Notes: a model not told the origin generated them from the letters alone. Counted from the first letter of the stretch, positions 1 through 7,881 are shown. The stretch is 64,000 nt of DNA from Kordia antarctica (GCF_009901525.1 NZ_CP019288.1:1116001-1180000); one strand, 5' to 3'. Program-made: numbers and translations.

Positions 1-49
1 CTTTTCACTTTCAACTTTTCACTTTCAACTTTTAACTTTTAACTTTTCG
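1..49. repeat. Seven 7-bp tandem repeat units
   Basis: The sequence reads as seven consecutive heptamers of the type CTTTTCA / CTTTCAA / CTTTTAA and runs into the 3' end of the ferredoxin gene. Other 7-bp arrays occur at 10212-10232, 25629-25663, 25756-25797 and 59574-59628. The left edge of the window may cut the array. Confidence 0.8.
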
Positions 50-392
50 GATGCATAAAACGTTGCTTTCCAAGTAATTCTTCTTCCGTTTCTACGATAT
101 CTTCATCGGGCACACAACAATCAACAGGACAAACTGCCGCACATTGTGGCTCTTCATGAAATCCTTTACATTCGGTACACTTATCTGGAGATATATAATA
201 AAGTTCGTCTGAAATTGGTTCTTGCGTTTCATCAGCATTCACTTCTTTTCCTCCTGGAAGAACAACAGTTCCTTTCAAAGAAGTTCCATCTGAATAACGC
301 CAATCATCAGCTCCTTCGTAAATTGCTGTATTTGGGCACTCTGGCTCGCAAGCACCACAGTTAATACATTCGTCAGTTATAATTATTGCCAT
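39..392 (-). CDS. 4Fe-4S dicluster ferredoxin
   Basis: A small cytosolic electron carrier of 117 residues. Two cluster-binding motifs are visible: C9-x2-C12-x2-C15-x3-C19-P near the N-terminus, and C72-x2-C75-x8-C84-x3-C88-P near the C-terminus, with extra cysteines at 92-93. The segment between the motifs and the acidic tail fit the dicluster ferredoxins common in Bacteroidota. The gene is transcribed away from the acyl-CoA reductase gene, and a -7 box lies about 70 bp upstream of its start. The electron partner cannot be told from sequence. Family assignment is secure; a specific physiological role is not. Confidence 0.93.
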   Translation of the reverse strand: MAIIITDECINCGACEPECPNTAIYEGADDWRYSDGTSLKGTVVLPGGKEVNADETQEPISDELYYISPDKCTECKGFHEEPQCAAVCPVDCCVPDEDIVETEEELLGKQRFMHPKS

Positions 393-457
393 TATTTTTC
401 GTATTCGTTTACAATCTTTTTATGAACTACCGCTAATGCGGTAAAAGTTTTATAAAT

Positions 458-480
458 TCGCCAAAAATAAATAGTGGCGA
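458..480 (-). promoter_or_regulatory. Promoter with straddling inverted repeat upstream of ferredoxin gene
   Basis: On the minus strand, 462-469 reads TATTTTTG, a match to the Bacteroidota -7 box TAnnTTTG. It lies inside an inverted repeat, TCGCCA (458-463) and TGGCGA (475-480). A second minus-strand TATTTTTG is at 495-502, and a separate small palindrome ACCGC-TAAT-GCGGT lies at 429-442. The box is seen directly; that the inverted repeat is an operator is inference. Confidence 0.5.
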
Positions 481-531
481 CCTTATTCAGATTGCAAAAA
501 TAACGCCAAAACTATTCATAAACAAATTCAG

Positions 532-1596
532 ATGGATTTAGCAGAAAGAATTAACGCTTTTGTAAAACTCGGCGCTTTTTTAGAACAATTCGCAAAAGAA
601 GACGCTACACCTACTAATTCTATTCCTTTTAATGATATTTTCTTTGATGGAATGAAGCATCAATTGAAATTATCAGAAGAAAATAATCGCTGGTTTACTA
701 AAGAACAGCTACGTTTTGCCTTGAAAAATTGGGCAGAAGCATTACAGAAAGAATCGCTAGAAGGTTGGACTTCAACATACAATTTTAACAATAGTTCGTC
801 GAAAAAAGTGGCGATCATTATGGCGGGAAACATTCCATTGGTAGGTTTTCACGATTTCTTATCGGTTTTAATTTCTGGACATGAAGTACGCGTAAAGCAA
901 TCTTCTAATGATAAACATTTGTTGCCATATTTAGCAAAATACTTAGAATATGTGGAACCAAATTTTAAAGGTAAAATTATCTTTACAGAAGAAAAACTAA
1001 CTGATTTTGAAGCTGTTATTGCCACAGGAAGTAATAATACAGCGCGCTATTTTGAATATTATTTTAAAAACAAGCCAAATATTATTCGTAAAAACAGAAA
1101 TTCGGTTGCCATTTTGACAGGAAACGAATCCGAAGAGCAATTAATCGCGCTAAGCGACGATATTTTTACTTATTTCGGATTAGGTTGCAGAAGTGTTTCT
1201 AAATTATTTGTTCCGAAAGGATATGATTTTCAAGCTTTTTTCAAAGGAATGTACTCAAAAAGCGATGTCATGAACAGCGCAAAATACGCCAATAACTATG
1301 ATTATAACAAAGCTGTGTATTTGATGAGTTTGTTTGATATCTTAGAAAATGGTTTCCTAATGATTAAAGAAGACCAACAATATGCTTCTCCAATTGCGAC
1401 GATTTTTTATGAATATTATGATGATTTGGCTTCACTGAAAGAAAAATTAAGCGAAGACGCAGAAAAAATACAATGTATTGTCACAACTATGAACTTTGAA
1501 AATCAAGTAGATTTTGGACAAACACAATATCCGAAATTACACGATTATGCTGATGGAATTGATACATTAGCGTTTCTAACAAATTTAAAAAATTAG
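532..1596 (+). CDS. Acyl-CoA reductase, LuxC family
   Basis: A 354-residue protein related to LuxC, the fatty acyl-CoA/acyl-protein reductase family that belongs to the aldehyde dehydrogenase superfamily. It should reduce an activated acyl group to an aldehyde with NADPH. Visible landmarks are a conserved N-terminal block with MAGNIPLVG (near residue 98), the TGSNNTARYFEYYF segment, and the catalytic cysteine Cys219 in GLGCRSVSK. No lux genes are nearby, so bioluminescence is not implied; many Flavobacteriaceae carry this gene beside a ferredoxin and serC. The substrate is unknown. Start at 532 is the only ATG consistent with family length. Confidence 0.88.
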   Translation: MDLAERINAFVKLGAFLEQFAKEDATPTNSIPFNDIFFDGMKHQLKLSEENNRWFTKEQLRFALKNWAEALQKESLEGWTSTYNFNNSSSKKVAIIMAGNIPLVGFHDFLSVLISGHEVRVKQSSNDKHLLPYLAKYLEYVEPNFKGKIIFTEEKLTDFEAVIATGSNNTARYFEYYFKNKPNIIRKNRNSVAILTGNESEEQLIALSDDIFTYFGLGCRSVSKLFVPKGYDFQAFFKGMYSKSDVMNSAKYANNYDYNKAVYLMSLFDILENGFLMIKEDQQYASPIATIFYEYYDDLASLKEKLSEDAEKIQCIVTTMNFENQVDFGQTQYPKLHDYADGIDTLAFLTNLKN

Positions 1597-1671
1597 ATAA
1601 AAAGAGGTTGCTACTACCCTATTTTCCTCAGCTGAGAAGTTGTATATTATTAAAAGAAAAATTATCAAATC

Positions 1672-2322
1672 ATGCAAAAAGAAGTTGATATTTACTTGGA
1701 AAATCTTAAAAAATGGCAAGAAGAATTAACGGAACTTCGCAATATACTTCTCAACTGTGAATTGACTGAAGATTTTAAATGGAAGCATCCTTGTTATACA
1801 TATAATGGAAAAAATGTTGTGTTGCTTCATGAGTTCAAAAACTATTGTGCAATCCTATTTCACAAAGGTGTTTTGCTAAAAGATGAAGCTACTATTTTAA
1901 TTCAACAAACAGAAAATGTACAATCTGCAAGACAAATTCGATTTACGAAATTATCAGAAATTGAAGAACTCAAACCAATCTTAAAAAAGTACATTAAAGA
2001 AGCAATTGAGGTAGAAAAATCGGGATTAGAAGTCAAATTAAAAAAAACTACGGAAGTTGAAACGCCACAGGAATTAACCCAGATATTTAAAGAGCGTTCT
2101 AAATTTAAAAAAGCATTTCAAAACTTAACTCCTGGAAGGCAAAAAGGATATCTTTATCACTTTAGTAAACCAAAACAATCCAAAACTAAAATAGCAAGAA
2201 TTGAGAAAAATATAGAACGAATTTTAGACGGATATGGTTTAAATGATTGCACTTGCGGATTATCTAAACGAAAACCAACTTGTGATGGTTCTCATAAACA
2301 GTTAGAAAATCAGGATTCGTAA
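1672..2322 (+). CDS. YdeI/DUF1801 family protein with C-terminal CDGSH iron-sulfur motif
   Basis: A 216-residue soluble protein. Residues 1-120 resemble DUF1801; residues 130-185, with FKKAFQNLTPGRQKGYLYH, resemble the YdeI/OmpD-associated helical module. The last 25 residues contain C193-x-C195-x2-S-x3-P-x-C204-D-G-S-H208, an exact match to the CDGSH signature that binds a redox-active 2Fe-2S cluster through three cysteines and one histidine. The function of YdeI proteins is poorly known. The gene lies alone, 75 bp after the acyl-CoA reductase gene, on the same strand. Domain reading is good; role is unassigned. Confidence 0.8.
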   Translation: MQKEVDIYLENLKKWQEELTELRNILLNCELTEDFKWKHPCYTYNGKNVVLLHEFKNYCAILFHKGVLLKDEATILIQQTENVQSARQIRFTKLSEIEELKPILKKYIKEAIEVEKSGLEVKLKKTTEVETPQELTQIFKERSKFKKAFQNLTPGRQKGYLYHFSKPKQSKTKIARIEKNIERILDGYGLNDCTCGLSKRKPTCDGSHKQLENQDS

Positions 2323-2425
2323 AATGGAAACGCTTTCAAAATTATTTAGCATTTTCATAACAACAATTCGTTCATAATTTAAGAACTTTGCATTTATAAT
2401 AACAACACACAACAAACACAAACTA

Positions 2426-3493
2426 ATGAAAAAACACAACTTTAGCGCTGGACCATGTATTTTACCGCAAGAAGTATTGCAAAAAGCTTCGGAAGCGGTT
2501 CTAAATTTTAACAATGACAATCTTTCATTACTTGAAATTTCACACAGAAGCAAACCATTTGTGAATGTGATGGAAAACGCACGCAGTTTAGCCATTGAAT
2601 TATTAGGATTGGAAGGAAAAGGATACAAAGCTCTCTTTTTACAAGGTGGCGCAAGTATGCAATTCCTAATGTGTGCTTATAACTTATTAGACAAAAAAGC
2701 GGCGTACTTAAATACAGGAACTTGGAGCGATAAAGCAATCAAGGAAGCCAAACTTTTAGGTGAAGTTGTGGAAGTTGGTTCGTCTAAAGACCAAGGTTTT
2801 ACATACATTCCTAAAGGTTATGAAATTCCTTCGGATGTAAATTATTTTCATTGCACAAGTAACAATACGATCTTTGGTACACAAATGAAAAGTTTTCCAG
2901 AAACTGATGTTCCAATGATTTGCGATATGAGTTCTGATATCTTTTCGCGTCAATTAGACTTTTCTAAGTTTGACTTGATTTATGCTGGAGCGCAGAAAAA
3001 TATGGGACCTGCCGGAACGACCTTAATTGTTATAAAAGAAGATGTATTAGGAAAAGTAAACAGAGCAATTCCTTCTATGTTAGATTATAAAGTTCATCTT
3101 TCAAAAGATAGTATGTTCAATACGCCAGCCGTTTTTCCTATCTATGTTTCGATGTTAACGCTAGAATGGTTGAAAAATTTAGGCGGCATTCCTGCGATTG
3201 AAAAAATCAATGAACAAAAAGCTGCTTTATTATATACTGAAATTGACAGAAATCCATTGTTTAAAGGTTTTGTTGCCACAGAAGATAGAAGCAATATGAA
3301 TGCTACATTTGCATTGACAAACGAAAGTTTGAAAGAAACTTTTGAATCAATGTTAACGGAAGCTGGAATTAACGGACTTAACGGTCACAGAAGTGTTGGC
3401 GGTTACCGAGCTTCTATGTACAATGCATTGCCATTGGAAAGTGTGCAAGTGCTTGTAAATGTTATGCAATCACTAGAAAAGAAAGCATACTAA
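2426..3493 (+). CDS. serC: Phosphoserine aminotransferase
   Basis: SerC converts 3-phosphohydroxypyruvate and glutamate to phosphoserine and 2-oxoglutarate, the second step of serine synthesis. The 355-residue length is typical. The start KKHNFSAGPCILP, the pyridoxal-phosphate lysine Lys191 in YAGAQKNMGPAG, and the C-terminal GHRSVGGYRASMYNA block are all present. serA follows 37 bp downstream on the same strand, so the two probably form one transcript ending at the hairpin at 4513-4537. The same enzyme could serve pyridoxal-phosphate synthesis. The start gives the conserved N-terminus exactly. Confidence 0.97.
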   Translation: MKKHNFSAGPCILPQEVLQKASEAVLNFNNDNLSLLEISHRSKPFVNVMENARSLAIELLGLEGKGYKALFLQGGASMQFLMCAYNLLDKKAAYLNTGTWSDKAIKEAKLLGEVVEVGSSKDQGFTYIPKGYEIPSDVNYFHCTSNNTIFGTQMKSFPETDVPMICDMSSDIFSRQLDFSKFDLIYAGAQKNMGPAGTTLIVIKEDVLGKVNRAIPSMLDYKVHLSKDSMFNTPAVFPIYVSMLTLEWLKNLGGIPAIEKINEQKAALLYTEIDRNPLFKGFVATEDRSNMNATFALTNESLKETFESMLTEAGINGLNGHRSVGGYRASMYNALPLESVQVLVNVMQSLEKKAY

Positions 3494-3530
3494 TTTAATC
3501 ATTAAATTTTCAATCATTTAATCAAATAAA

Positions 3531-4490
3531 ATGAAAATATTAGCAAACGACGGAATCTCTCAAAGCGGAATTGATGCTTTGGTAAACGACGGATTCGAAG
3601 TTATTACAACGACAGTTGCACAAGAACAATTGATTAATTATATCAATGAAAATAAAGTAAATGCATTATTGGTAAGAAGTGCAACCAAAGTTCGTAAAGA
3701 TATTATTGACGCATGCAAAAGCTTAAAAATCATTGGTCGCGGCGGTGTTGGAATGGACAATATTGATGTTGAATATGCGCGATCTAAAGGAATTCATGTC
3801 ATCAATACGCCTGCAGCTTCTTCAAGTTCGGTAGCGGAATTGGTATTTGCACATTTATTCAATGGAGTTCGATTCTTGCATGATTCCAACAGAAACATGC
3901 CGCTAGATGGCGATTCTCGCTTTAAAGATTTAAAAAAATCCTATTCAAACGGAACTGAATTACGTGGAAAAACTTTAGGAATTATTGGTTTTGGTCGAAT
4001 TGGTCGTGAAGTCGCAAAAATTGCACTTGGTTTAGGAATGAAAGTCATTGCTTCTGATAAGCTTGTTGGAAAAGCAATGATCAAAGTAGACTTTTACAAC
4101 GGACAATTTATCAATGTAGAAATTGAAACAGAACCAACGGAAGACATTTTGCAACATTCTGACTTTATCTCGTTGCATGTTCCTGCTCAAAAAGGATATA
4201 TTATTGGCAAAAAGGAATTTGATTTAATGAAAGATGGCGCAGGAATCATAAATGCGGCACGTGGTGGAATTATTGACGAAGTTGCTTTAATTGATGCTTT
4301 AGATTCTAAAAAATTAAGCTTTGCAGGTTTAGATGTATTTGAAAACGAACCAACGCCAGCAATCAAAGTATTAATGAATCCGTATATATCATTAACACCA
4401 CATATTGGAGCAGCAACTAATGAAGCTCAAGATAGAATTGGTCTAGAATTGGCTTCTCAGATTAGTTCTATTATGAAAACTGAAAAATAA
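3531..4490 (+). CDS. serA: D-3-phosphoglycerate dehydrogenase
   Basis: SerA oxidises 3-phosphoglycerate to 3-phosphohydroxypyruvate with NAD, the first step of serine synthesis. The 319-residue protein has the dinucleotide-binding motif GIIGFGRIGREVA, the NAARGGIIDE arginine motif, and the catalytic histidine in LTPHIGAATNEA. It is the short form: it ends after the catalytic domain and has no C-terminal ACT domain, so feedback inhibition by serine through ACT is not expected. Its position directly after serC supports the assignment over other D-2-hydroxyacid dehydrogenases. Confidence 0.93.
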   Translation: MKILANDGISQSGIDALVNDGFEVITTTVAQEQLINYINENKVNALLVRSATKVRKDIIDACKSLKIIGRGGVGMDNIDVEYARSKGIHVINTPAASSSSVAELVFAHLFNGVRFLHDSNRNMPLDGDSRFKDLKKSYSNGTELRGKTLGIIGFGRIGREVAKIALGLGMKVIASDKLVGKAMIKVDFYNGQFINVEIETEPTEDILQHSDFISLHVPAQKGYIIGKKEFDLMKDGAGIINAARGGIIDEVALIDALDSKKLSFAGLDVFENEPTPAIKVLMNPYISLTPHIGAATNEAQDRIGLELASQISSIMKTEK

Positions 4491-4512
4491 AATAAGTTTT
4501 ATATAATCATCA

Positions 4513-4537
4513 AAAAGCACTCAAATTGAGTGCTTTT
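4513..4537 (+). terminator. Hairpin terminator after serA
   Basis: A perfect inverted repeat with 12-base arms (4513-4524 and 4526-4537) ends in a T run on the plus strand and starts with an A run, so it could also work on the minus strand. It lies 22 bp after the serA stop codon. Confidence 0.8.
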
Positions 4538-4548
4538 CGTGTTTTTAA

Positions 4549-4676
4549 GCGTCATTCTGAACTTGATTCAGAATCTCATTATCTTGATTTTCAATGATTA
4601 TGGGAAACCGAATCAAGCCTGTCTTGAGCGACAGACTAAAGGTTCGGTTTGACGTAAATTATACTTTTCAGACAGC
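4549..4676. repeat. Dispersed CGTCATT-family intergenic repeat
   Basis: The 331-bp gap 4491-4821 holds the serA terminator and this element. It begins GCGTCATTCTGAACTTG and ends GACGT...CTTTTCAGACAGC; the end is shared in inverted form with the element at 28295-28460, which begins with GCTGTCTGAAAAG. No gene is seen in the gap. The rest of it is AT-rich leader for the DUF937 gene. Confidence 0.6.
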
Positions 4677-4821
4677 TTCTTCGTGTTTTTGAGCGATATT
4701 AAAAACCATTCATCCAATATTTCTGCATTTCATACCAATCAACTAAAAAAAGCAAGTGCATATAAAAACTCTTACAGAATATCCCTATCTTGTTTTCATA
4801 TTAACAATAAATATTTTTTAA

Positions 4822-5496
4822 ATGTCTGGAATTTTAGATTTATTAAATAGTGATTTGGGAAAACAAATCATTGGTGGAGTGAGTAATGAAGTTGGAGAAG
4901 ATCAAGGAAAAACAGCTGGTGTTTTGAGCATGGCTTTACCTGTATTAATGAGTGCAATGAAAAGGAACGCAAGTACTCCTCAAGGCGCAGAAGGGTTGAA
5001 TAAAGCATTAGAAAACAAACACGATGGAAGTATTCTAGACAACCTAGGAAGTCTATTTGGCGGCGGTGTAAACCAAGAAGTTAAAAATGATGGAGACGGG
5101 ATTTTACGTCACGTTTTGGGAGACAAAAGACAAAATGTAGAAAAAGCTATTGGAAGACAGTCTGGAATGGATGCTTCCTCTATTGCAAATATTTTAAAAG
5201 TTGCGGCACCAATATTAATGGGTGTTTTAGGAAAACAAAAACGTCAACAAAATGTACAAAGTTCTGGAGGAATTGGAGATTTATTGGGCGGATTGTTAGG
5301 TGGCGGATCATCAAACCAACCGCAACCAGCCGCAGAACAAAGTTTTCTTGAATCAATCTTAGATGCTGACAATGACGGAAGTGTTATGGATGATATAGCT
5401 GGAATGCTTTTCAACAGTGGAAACAACGATAAAAAAGAAGGAAATAGCGGTGGCGGACTTGGCGGATTGCTAGGTGGACTTTTCGGAGGAAAATAG
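4822..5496 (+). CDS. DUF937 domain protein
   Basis: A 224-residue protein whose first 150 residues match the DUF937 pattern: SGILDLLNSDLGKQIIGGV, then two helical repeats around MALPVLMSAM and VAAPILMGVLG. The C-terminal third is Gly/Ser-rich, with LLGGLLGGGSS and a terminal GGGLGGLLGGLFGGK, and includes an acidic calcium-loop-like DADNDGSVMDD at about residue 182. No signal peptide is visible. The biochemical role of DUF937 is not established. The gene stands alone and is followed 26 bp later by a strong hairpin terminator. Confidence 0.85.
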   Translation: MSGILDLLNSDLGKQIIGGVSNEVGEDQGKTAGVLSMALPVLMSAMKRNASTPQGAEGLNKALENKHDGSILDNLGSLFGGGVNQEVKNDGDGILRHVLGDKRQNVEKAIGRQSGMDASSIANILKVAAPILMGVLGKQKRQQNVQSSGGIGDLLGGLLGGGSSNQPQPAAEQSFLESILDADNDGSVMDDIAGMLFNSGNNDKKEGNSGGGLGGLLGGLFGGK

Positions 5497-5522
5497 TAAT
5501 ATCGCTCACAAAACATACTAGT

Positions 5523-5554
5523 AAAAGCATTGACGAAAGTTGATGCTTTTTTTT
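5523..5554 (+). terminator. Hairpin terminator after DUF937 gene
   Basis: Arms 5523-5534 and 5539-5550 form a 12-bp stem (two G-U pairs) closed by a GAAA tetraloop, followed by a T run. It lies 26 bp after the stop codon of the DUF937 gene and immediately abuts the thioredoxin-like remnant. Confidence 0.85.
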
Positions 5555-5556
5555 AG

Positions 5557-5727
5557 ATAGTAGACCACATCTATAAAGAACAAAACGATTGGTGTATGCT
5601 GCAAGGAATGAGTTTTACACCAGTTTTATTAGTTAACAATCATACACTTCCAGAAATGTATGAAGCATATAATCTAGAATTTTTTATAAATGACTTAAAA
5701 GAAGATCCCTTTTTCAAAGAAGTATAA
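5557..5727 (+). pseudogene. Remnant of a thioredoxin/VKOR-type protein C-terminus
   Basis: An open frame of 56 codons with no start codon at its upstream end, bounded upstream by an in-frame TAG at 5554-5556. The translation contains NDWCMLQGMSFTPVLLVNN and then LPEMYEAYNLEFFINDL. This resembles the last part of the thioredoxin-like domain found in vitamin K epoxide reductase/C39-peptidase proteins of Bacteroidota peptide-export clusters, where TP followed by an xxxVNG strand and L/IP precedes a terminal helix. The N-terminal part is missing, so it is most likely decayed. It directly precedes a GG-leader peptide gene. Family reading is from memory of the pattern and is moderate. Confidence 0.5.
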
Positions 5728-5829
5728 TTCTTTTTATTTATAAAATTTAAAACACTTATTTGTTCTATGGAAAAACCGTAATAAACTCCTATTAATAAGC
5801 TTTAAATTAGTAATCTAAAATCACATATC

Positions 5830-6009
5830 ATGAAAAAAAAGAATCTAAACAGTTTACAATTATCAAAAGCAACGGTATCTAACCTGCATAAAAATGAAAT
5901 TTCAGGTGGGCTTCGTCGTACAGACTATCGTGTATGCAATGATACTTACAACTCAAGAGAGCGTTGTAAAACCAATGAAGTGGATTTCCAAACACGTCCA
6001 ATTTGCTAA
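5830..6009 (+). CDS. RiPP-like precursor peptide with double-glycine leader
   Basis: A 59-residue ORF. The leader (residues 1-27) reads MKKKNLNSLQLSKATVSNL then HKNEISGG, which fits the Bacteroidota natural-product leader pattern of L-x-L-x-K-x-x-I/V-S-x-L followed by a GG cleavage site at residues 26-27. The 32-residue core has three cysteines (36, 46, 59), several Thr/Ser residues and many arginines. It has its own downstream terminator. The upstream neighbour is a remnant of a thioredoxin-like gene of a type seen in such clusters. No modifying enzyme or C39 exporter is in the window, so any maturation must be encoded elsewhere. Precursor status is inference. Confidence 0.65.
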   Translation: MKKKNLNSLQLSKATVSNLHKNEISGGLRRTDYRVCNDTYNSRERCKTNEVDFQTRPIC

Positions 6010-6032
6010 AAAATTAATTTACGAATTGAAAG

Positions 6033-6059
6033 AGCGAACTGTACTAGTTCGCTTTTTTT
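6033..6059 (+). terminator. Hairpin terminator after peptide gene
   Basis: Arms AGCGAACT (6033-6040) and AGTTCGCT (6046-6053) with a 5-base loop, followed by a run of seven T. It supports the peptide ORF at 5830-6009 being a separate transcription unit. Confidence 0.85.
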
Positions 6060-6087
6060 ATGTCAAGACTTTGCTAGACACTCTAAT

Positions 6088-6333
6088 TTACTCTTTATCA
6101 GATTTCGCTCTGTGAATTTCAATCCAAACGATAGACAAAAGACTAGCTATACAAATTAAGCTAAACCCAATTATTACAGCCTTATGTTTTTCCAGTATTG
6201 CAGTAGATGAAATACCATTATTGTAAGAACTAGGAAGTTGTGTTGAAAAATGATAAAAACTACTAAAAGTTATCACTACTGTAACAACCAATAAAATCTC
6301 CAAAATATCTAATCGTGAAAGTTTTTTAAGCAT
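6088..6333 (-). CDS. Small two-helix membrane protein
   Basis: An 81-residue ORF with two hydrophobic stretches (about residues 10-28 and 52-71), a short Ser/Asn-rich loop between them and a charged tail (HRAKSDKE). It is convergent with the peptide gene and 28 bp from its terminator. I do not recognise a family. An immunity or export accessory role is conceivable because of position only; nothing in the sequence shows it. Confidence 0.5.
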   Translation of the reverse strand: MLKKLSRLDILEILLVVTVVITFSSFYHFSTQLPSSYNNGISSTAILEKHKAVIIGFSLICIASLLSIVWIEIHRAKSDKE

Positions 6334-6547
6334 GTCAAAAAATGTTTTTAATTAAAAAATAAAAATTTACTTAAGTGTTTCTTTAAAGATAACTTTTAAA
6401 GTTTAACTAAAATTTTAGCACAGCAAAAAAACCACGAAAATATTTGAATCACTGAAAAGTATCAATCACTAATTCATATACACAGTTCACTCCTTACGAC
6501 TACAAAAAACCTAAAAAAATCGTATCTTTAATCAAACTGAATTTTTT

Positions 6548-6982
6548 ATGAAAAAAGTATTATTATTAATTGCTTGCGCAGGAATCATCGTCTATTCGTG
6601 CGCCGGACAAGAAAAAGCAATGACAAAGAAAACAGACGATACTACAAAAGTGTCCGACACAATTCGGATTTCTAGCGACGACGAAGAATATGACATTGTC
6701 ATTTTTGAGGCAGGTTTTAGCGCATGGATGACAAGTACTGCGCGTCCGCGTAATTACTATTCGCAACAATTTTTAGAAGCGAGAAATCAAGTCTATGTAA
6801 CGCAATGGAATATCCGTGTGCAACAACCTTCACGCTACAACAGTATGTGGTACGAGCAGGAAATTAATTATCGCTCCACTGTTGATTATGGCTACGAAGT
6901 CAATTACCAATTGTACTATTACTTTGTGTATTTTCAACAAAAGTACAATCAGAAGTTAGCTGCGTTTCCAGTTCGGATATAA
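6548..6982 (+). CDS. DUF6146 family lipoprotein
   Basis: A 144-residue probable lipoprotein: a hydrophobic signal followed by lipobox VYSC with Cys18. The mature part contains YDIVIFEAGFSAWMTSTARPRNYYSQQFLEARN-type sequence, an unusually aromatic protein with many Tyr and Trp residues, which matches the family I know as DUF6146 in Flavobacteriaceae. Function is unknown; it should sit in the periplasm or outer membrane. A DUF6787 gene follows with its own -7 box overlapping the short intergenic region. Confidence 0.75.
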   Translation: MKKVLLLIACAGIIVYSCAGQEKAMTKKTDDTTKVSDTIRISSDDEEYDIVIFEAGFSAWMTSTARPRNYYSQQFLEARNQVYVTQWNIRVQQPSRYNSMWYEQEINYRSTVDYGYEVNYQLYYYFVYFQQKYNQKLAAFPVRI

Positions 6983-6995
6983 TGCAGAAGTTGTG

Positions 6996-7003
6996 TATAT
7001 TTG
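6996..7003 (+). promoter_or_regulatory. -7 box TATATTTG
   Basis: An exact TAnnTTTG match 19 bp before the ATG at 7022. It overlaps a TTG at 7001 that could be misread as the start codon, so it decides the start of the downstream gene. Confidence 0.65.
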
Positions 7004-7021
7004 CAATCGCAAAAATCACAC

Positions 7022-7549
7022 ATGAACGCATTTAAAGAACGTTGGGAAATTCAAAACAACTGGCAACTATTCTTTCCCTTTTTAGGAATCGTAGGATTAG
7101 TATATTCAGCGTATGCAATTGCTAGAAAAATTCTCAGTGCTTTCATAAACAATTCAGACAACAACCTTTTATATTACATACTCCTTGCCGTTGGTATAGG
7201 AGTATTCTTTTTTATAATGCTTCGTTTTTTTCTTTGGTGTTTTAAGAAACTAGAAAACAAATGGGTGACAAATTATCGTTGGGAAATTATTACAATCTTT
7301 ATTGTGTTTGCCTTAACGGGAACAAGCTCATTGAGAATTGCTAGACCTTTTTTGGAATGGTTTGGCTTTACTAGAACACTTTTCGCAGATGGTTTTTTTG
7401 GTGGTTTTTTCTATTGGATTGTTAGAATTATCATCATATTACCGCTCTATCAAATTCTATTAATTATCTTTGGAACACTCTTGGGGCAATTCAAATTTTT
7501 CTGGGAATTTGAAAAGAAAATGCTCAAACGCATGAAAATTATCAAGTAA
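7022..7549 (+). CDS. DUF6787 family membrane protein
   Basis: A 175-residue inner-membrane protein with about four hydrophobic segments. The C-terminal half matches the DUF6787 pattern: ENKWVTNYRWEIITIFIVFA, a SSLRIARPFLEWFGF block, and the closing GQFKFFWEFEKKMLKRM. The N-terminal half starts with a related KERWEIQNNWQLFFPF motif, suggesting an internal duplication. I chose ATG 7022 rather than the upstream TTG because a -7 box covers the latter. The next gene starts 2 bp after the stop, so they are co-transcribed. Function unknown. Confidence 0.75.
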   Translation: MNAFKERWEIQNNWQLFFPFLGIVGLVYSAYAIARKILSAFINNSDNNLLYYILLAVGIGVFFFIMLRFFLWCFKKLENKWVTNYRWEIITIFIVFALTGTSSLRIARPFLEWFGFTRTLFADGFFGGFFYWIVRIIIILPLYQILLIIFGTLLGQFKFFWEFEKKMLKRMKIIK

Positions 7550-7551
7550 GA

Positions 7552-7881
7552 ATGAAAACAACGTTGAAAAATAGTTTTGTTGCAATCGCTATCTTAAGTT
7601 TAGCGATGTTACTGCTATTGCCGACAGCAACGAAATTTTTACACTTATTTGCCAATCATGAACACAAAGTATGTACTGACAATAGCACACATATTCATGA
7701 GCAAATTATAGATTGTGAGTATCTTTCATATCATTTGACGCCACAAATAGAATTTACACCACATCAACATACACTTATCGTAATCAAAAAGATTCGTACG
7801 CAAAACTTCAATTACTACGCGTATTTAAGTGAATATCAAGAACTCAGTTTTGCACTTCGTGGTCCGCCACAAAATTCATAA
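7552..7881 (+). CDS. Histidine-rich small exported protein
   Basis: A 109-residue protein with an N-terminal hydrophobic anchor or signal (residues 9-25) and a His/Cys-bearing region: HLFANHEHKVC, then THIHEQIIDCEYLSYHLTP and later PHQH. Such clustered histidines suggest divalent metal binding. It begins 2 bp after the DUF6787 gene and is followed by a TonB-dependent receptor with its own His/acidic loop, so a shared role in metal handling is likely but inferred. I do not recognise a named family. Confidence 0.65.
   Translation: MKTTLKNSFVAIAILSLAMLLLLPTATKFLHLFANHEHKVCTDNSTHIHEQIIDCEYLSYHLTPQIEFTPHQHTLIVIKKIRTQNFNYYAYLSEYQELSFALRGPPQNS

Noticed and set aside
532-1596. Bioluminescence gene luxC
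   Set aside because: The family fits, but no luxABDE genes are nearby, and this gene is common in non-luminous flavobacteria.
5244-5516. Minus-strand proline-rich ORF
   Set aside because: Antisense of the Gly-rich tail of the DUF937 gene.
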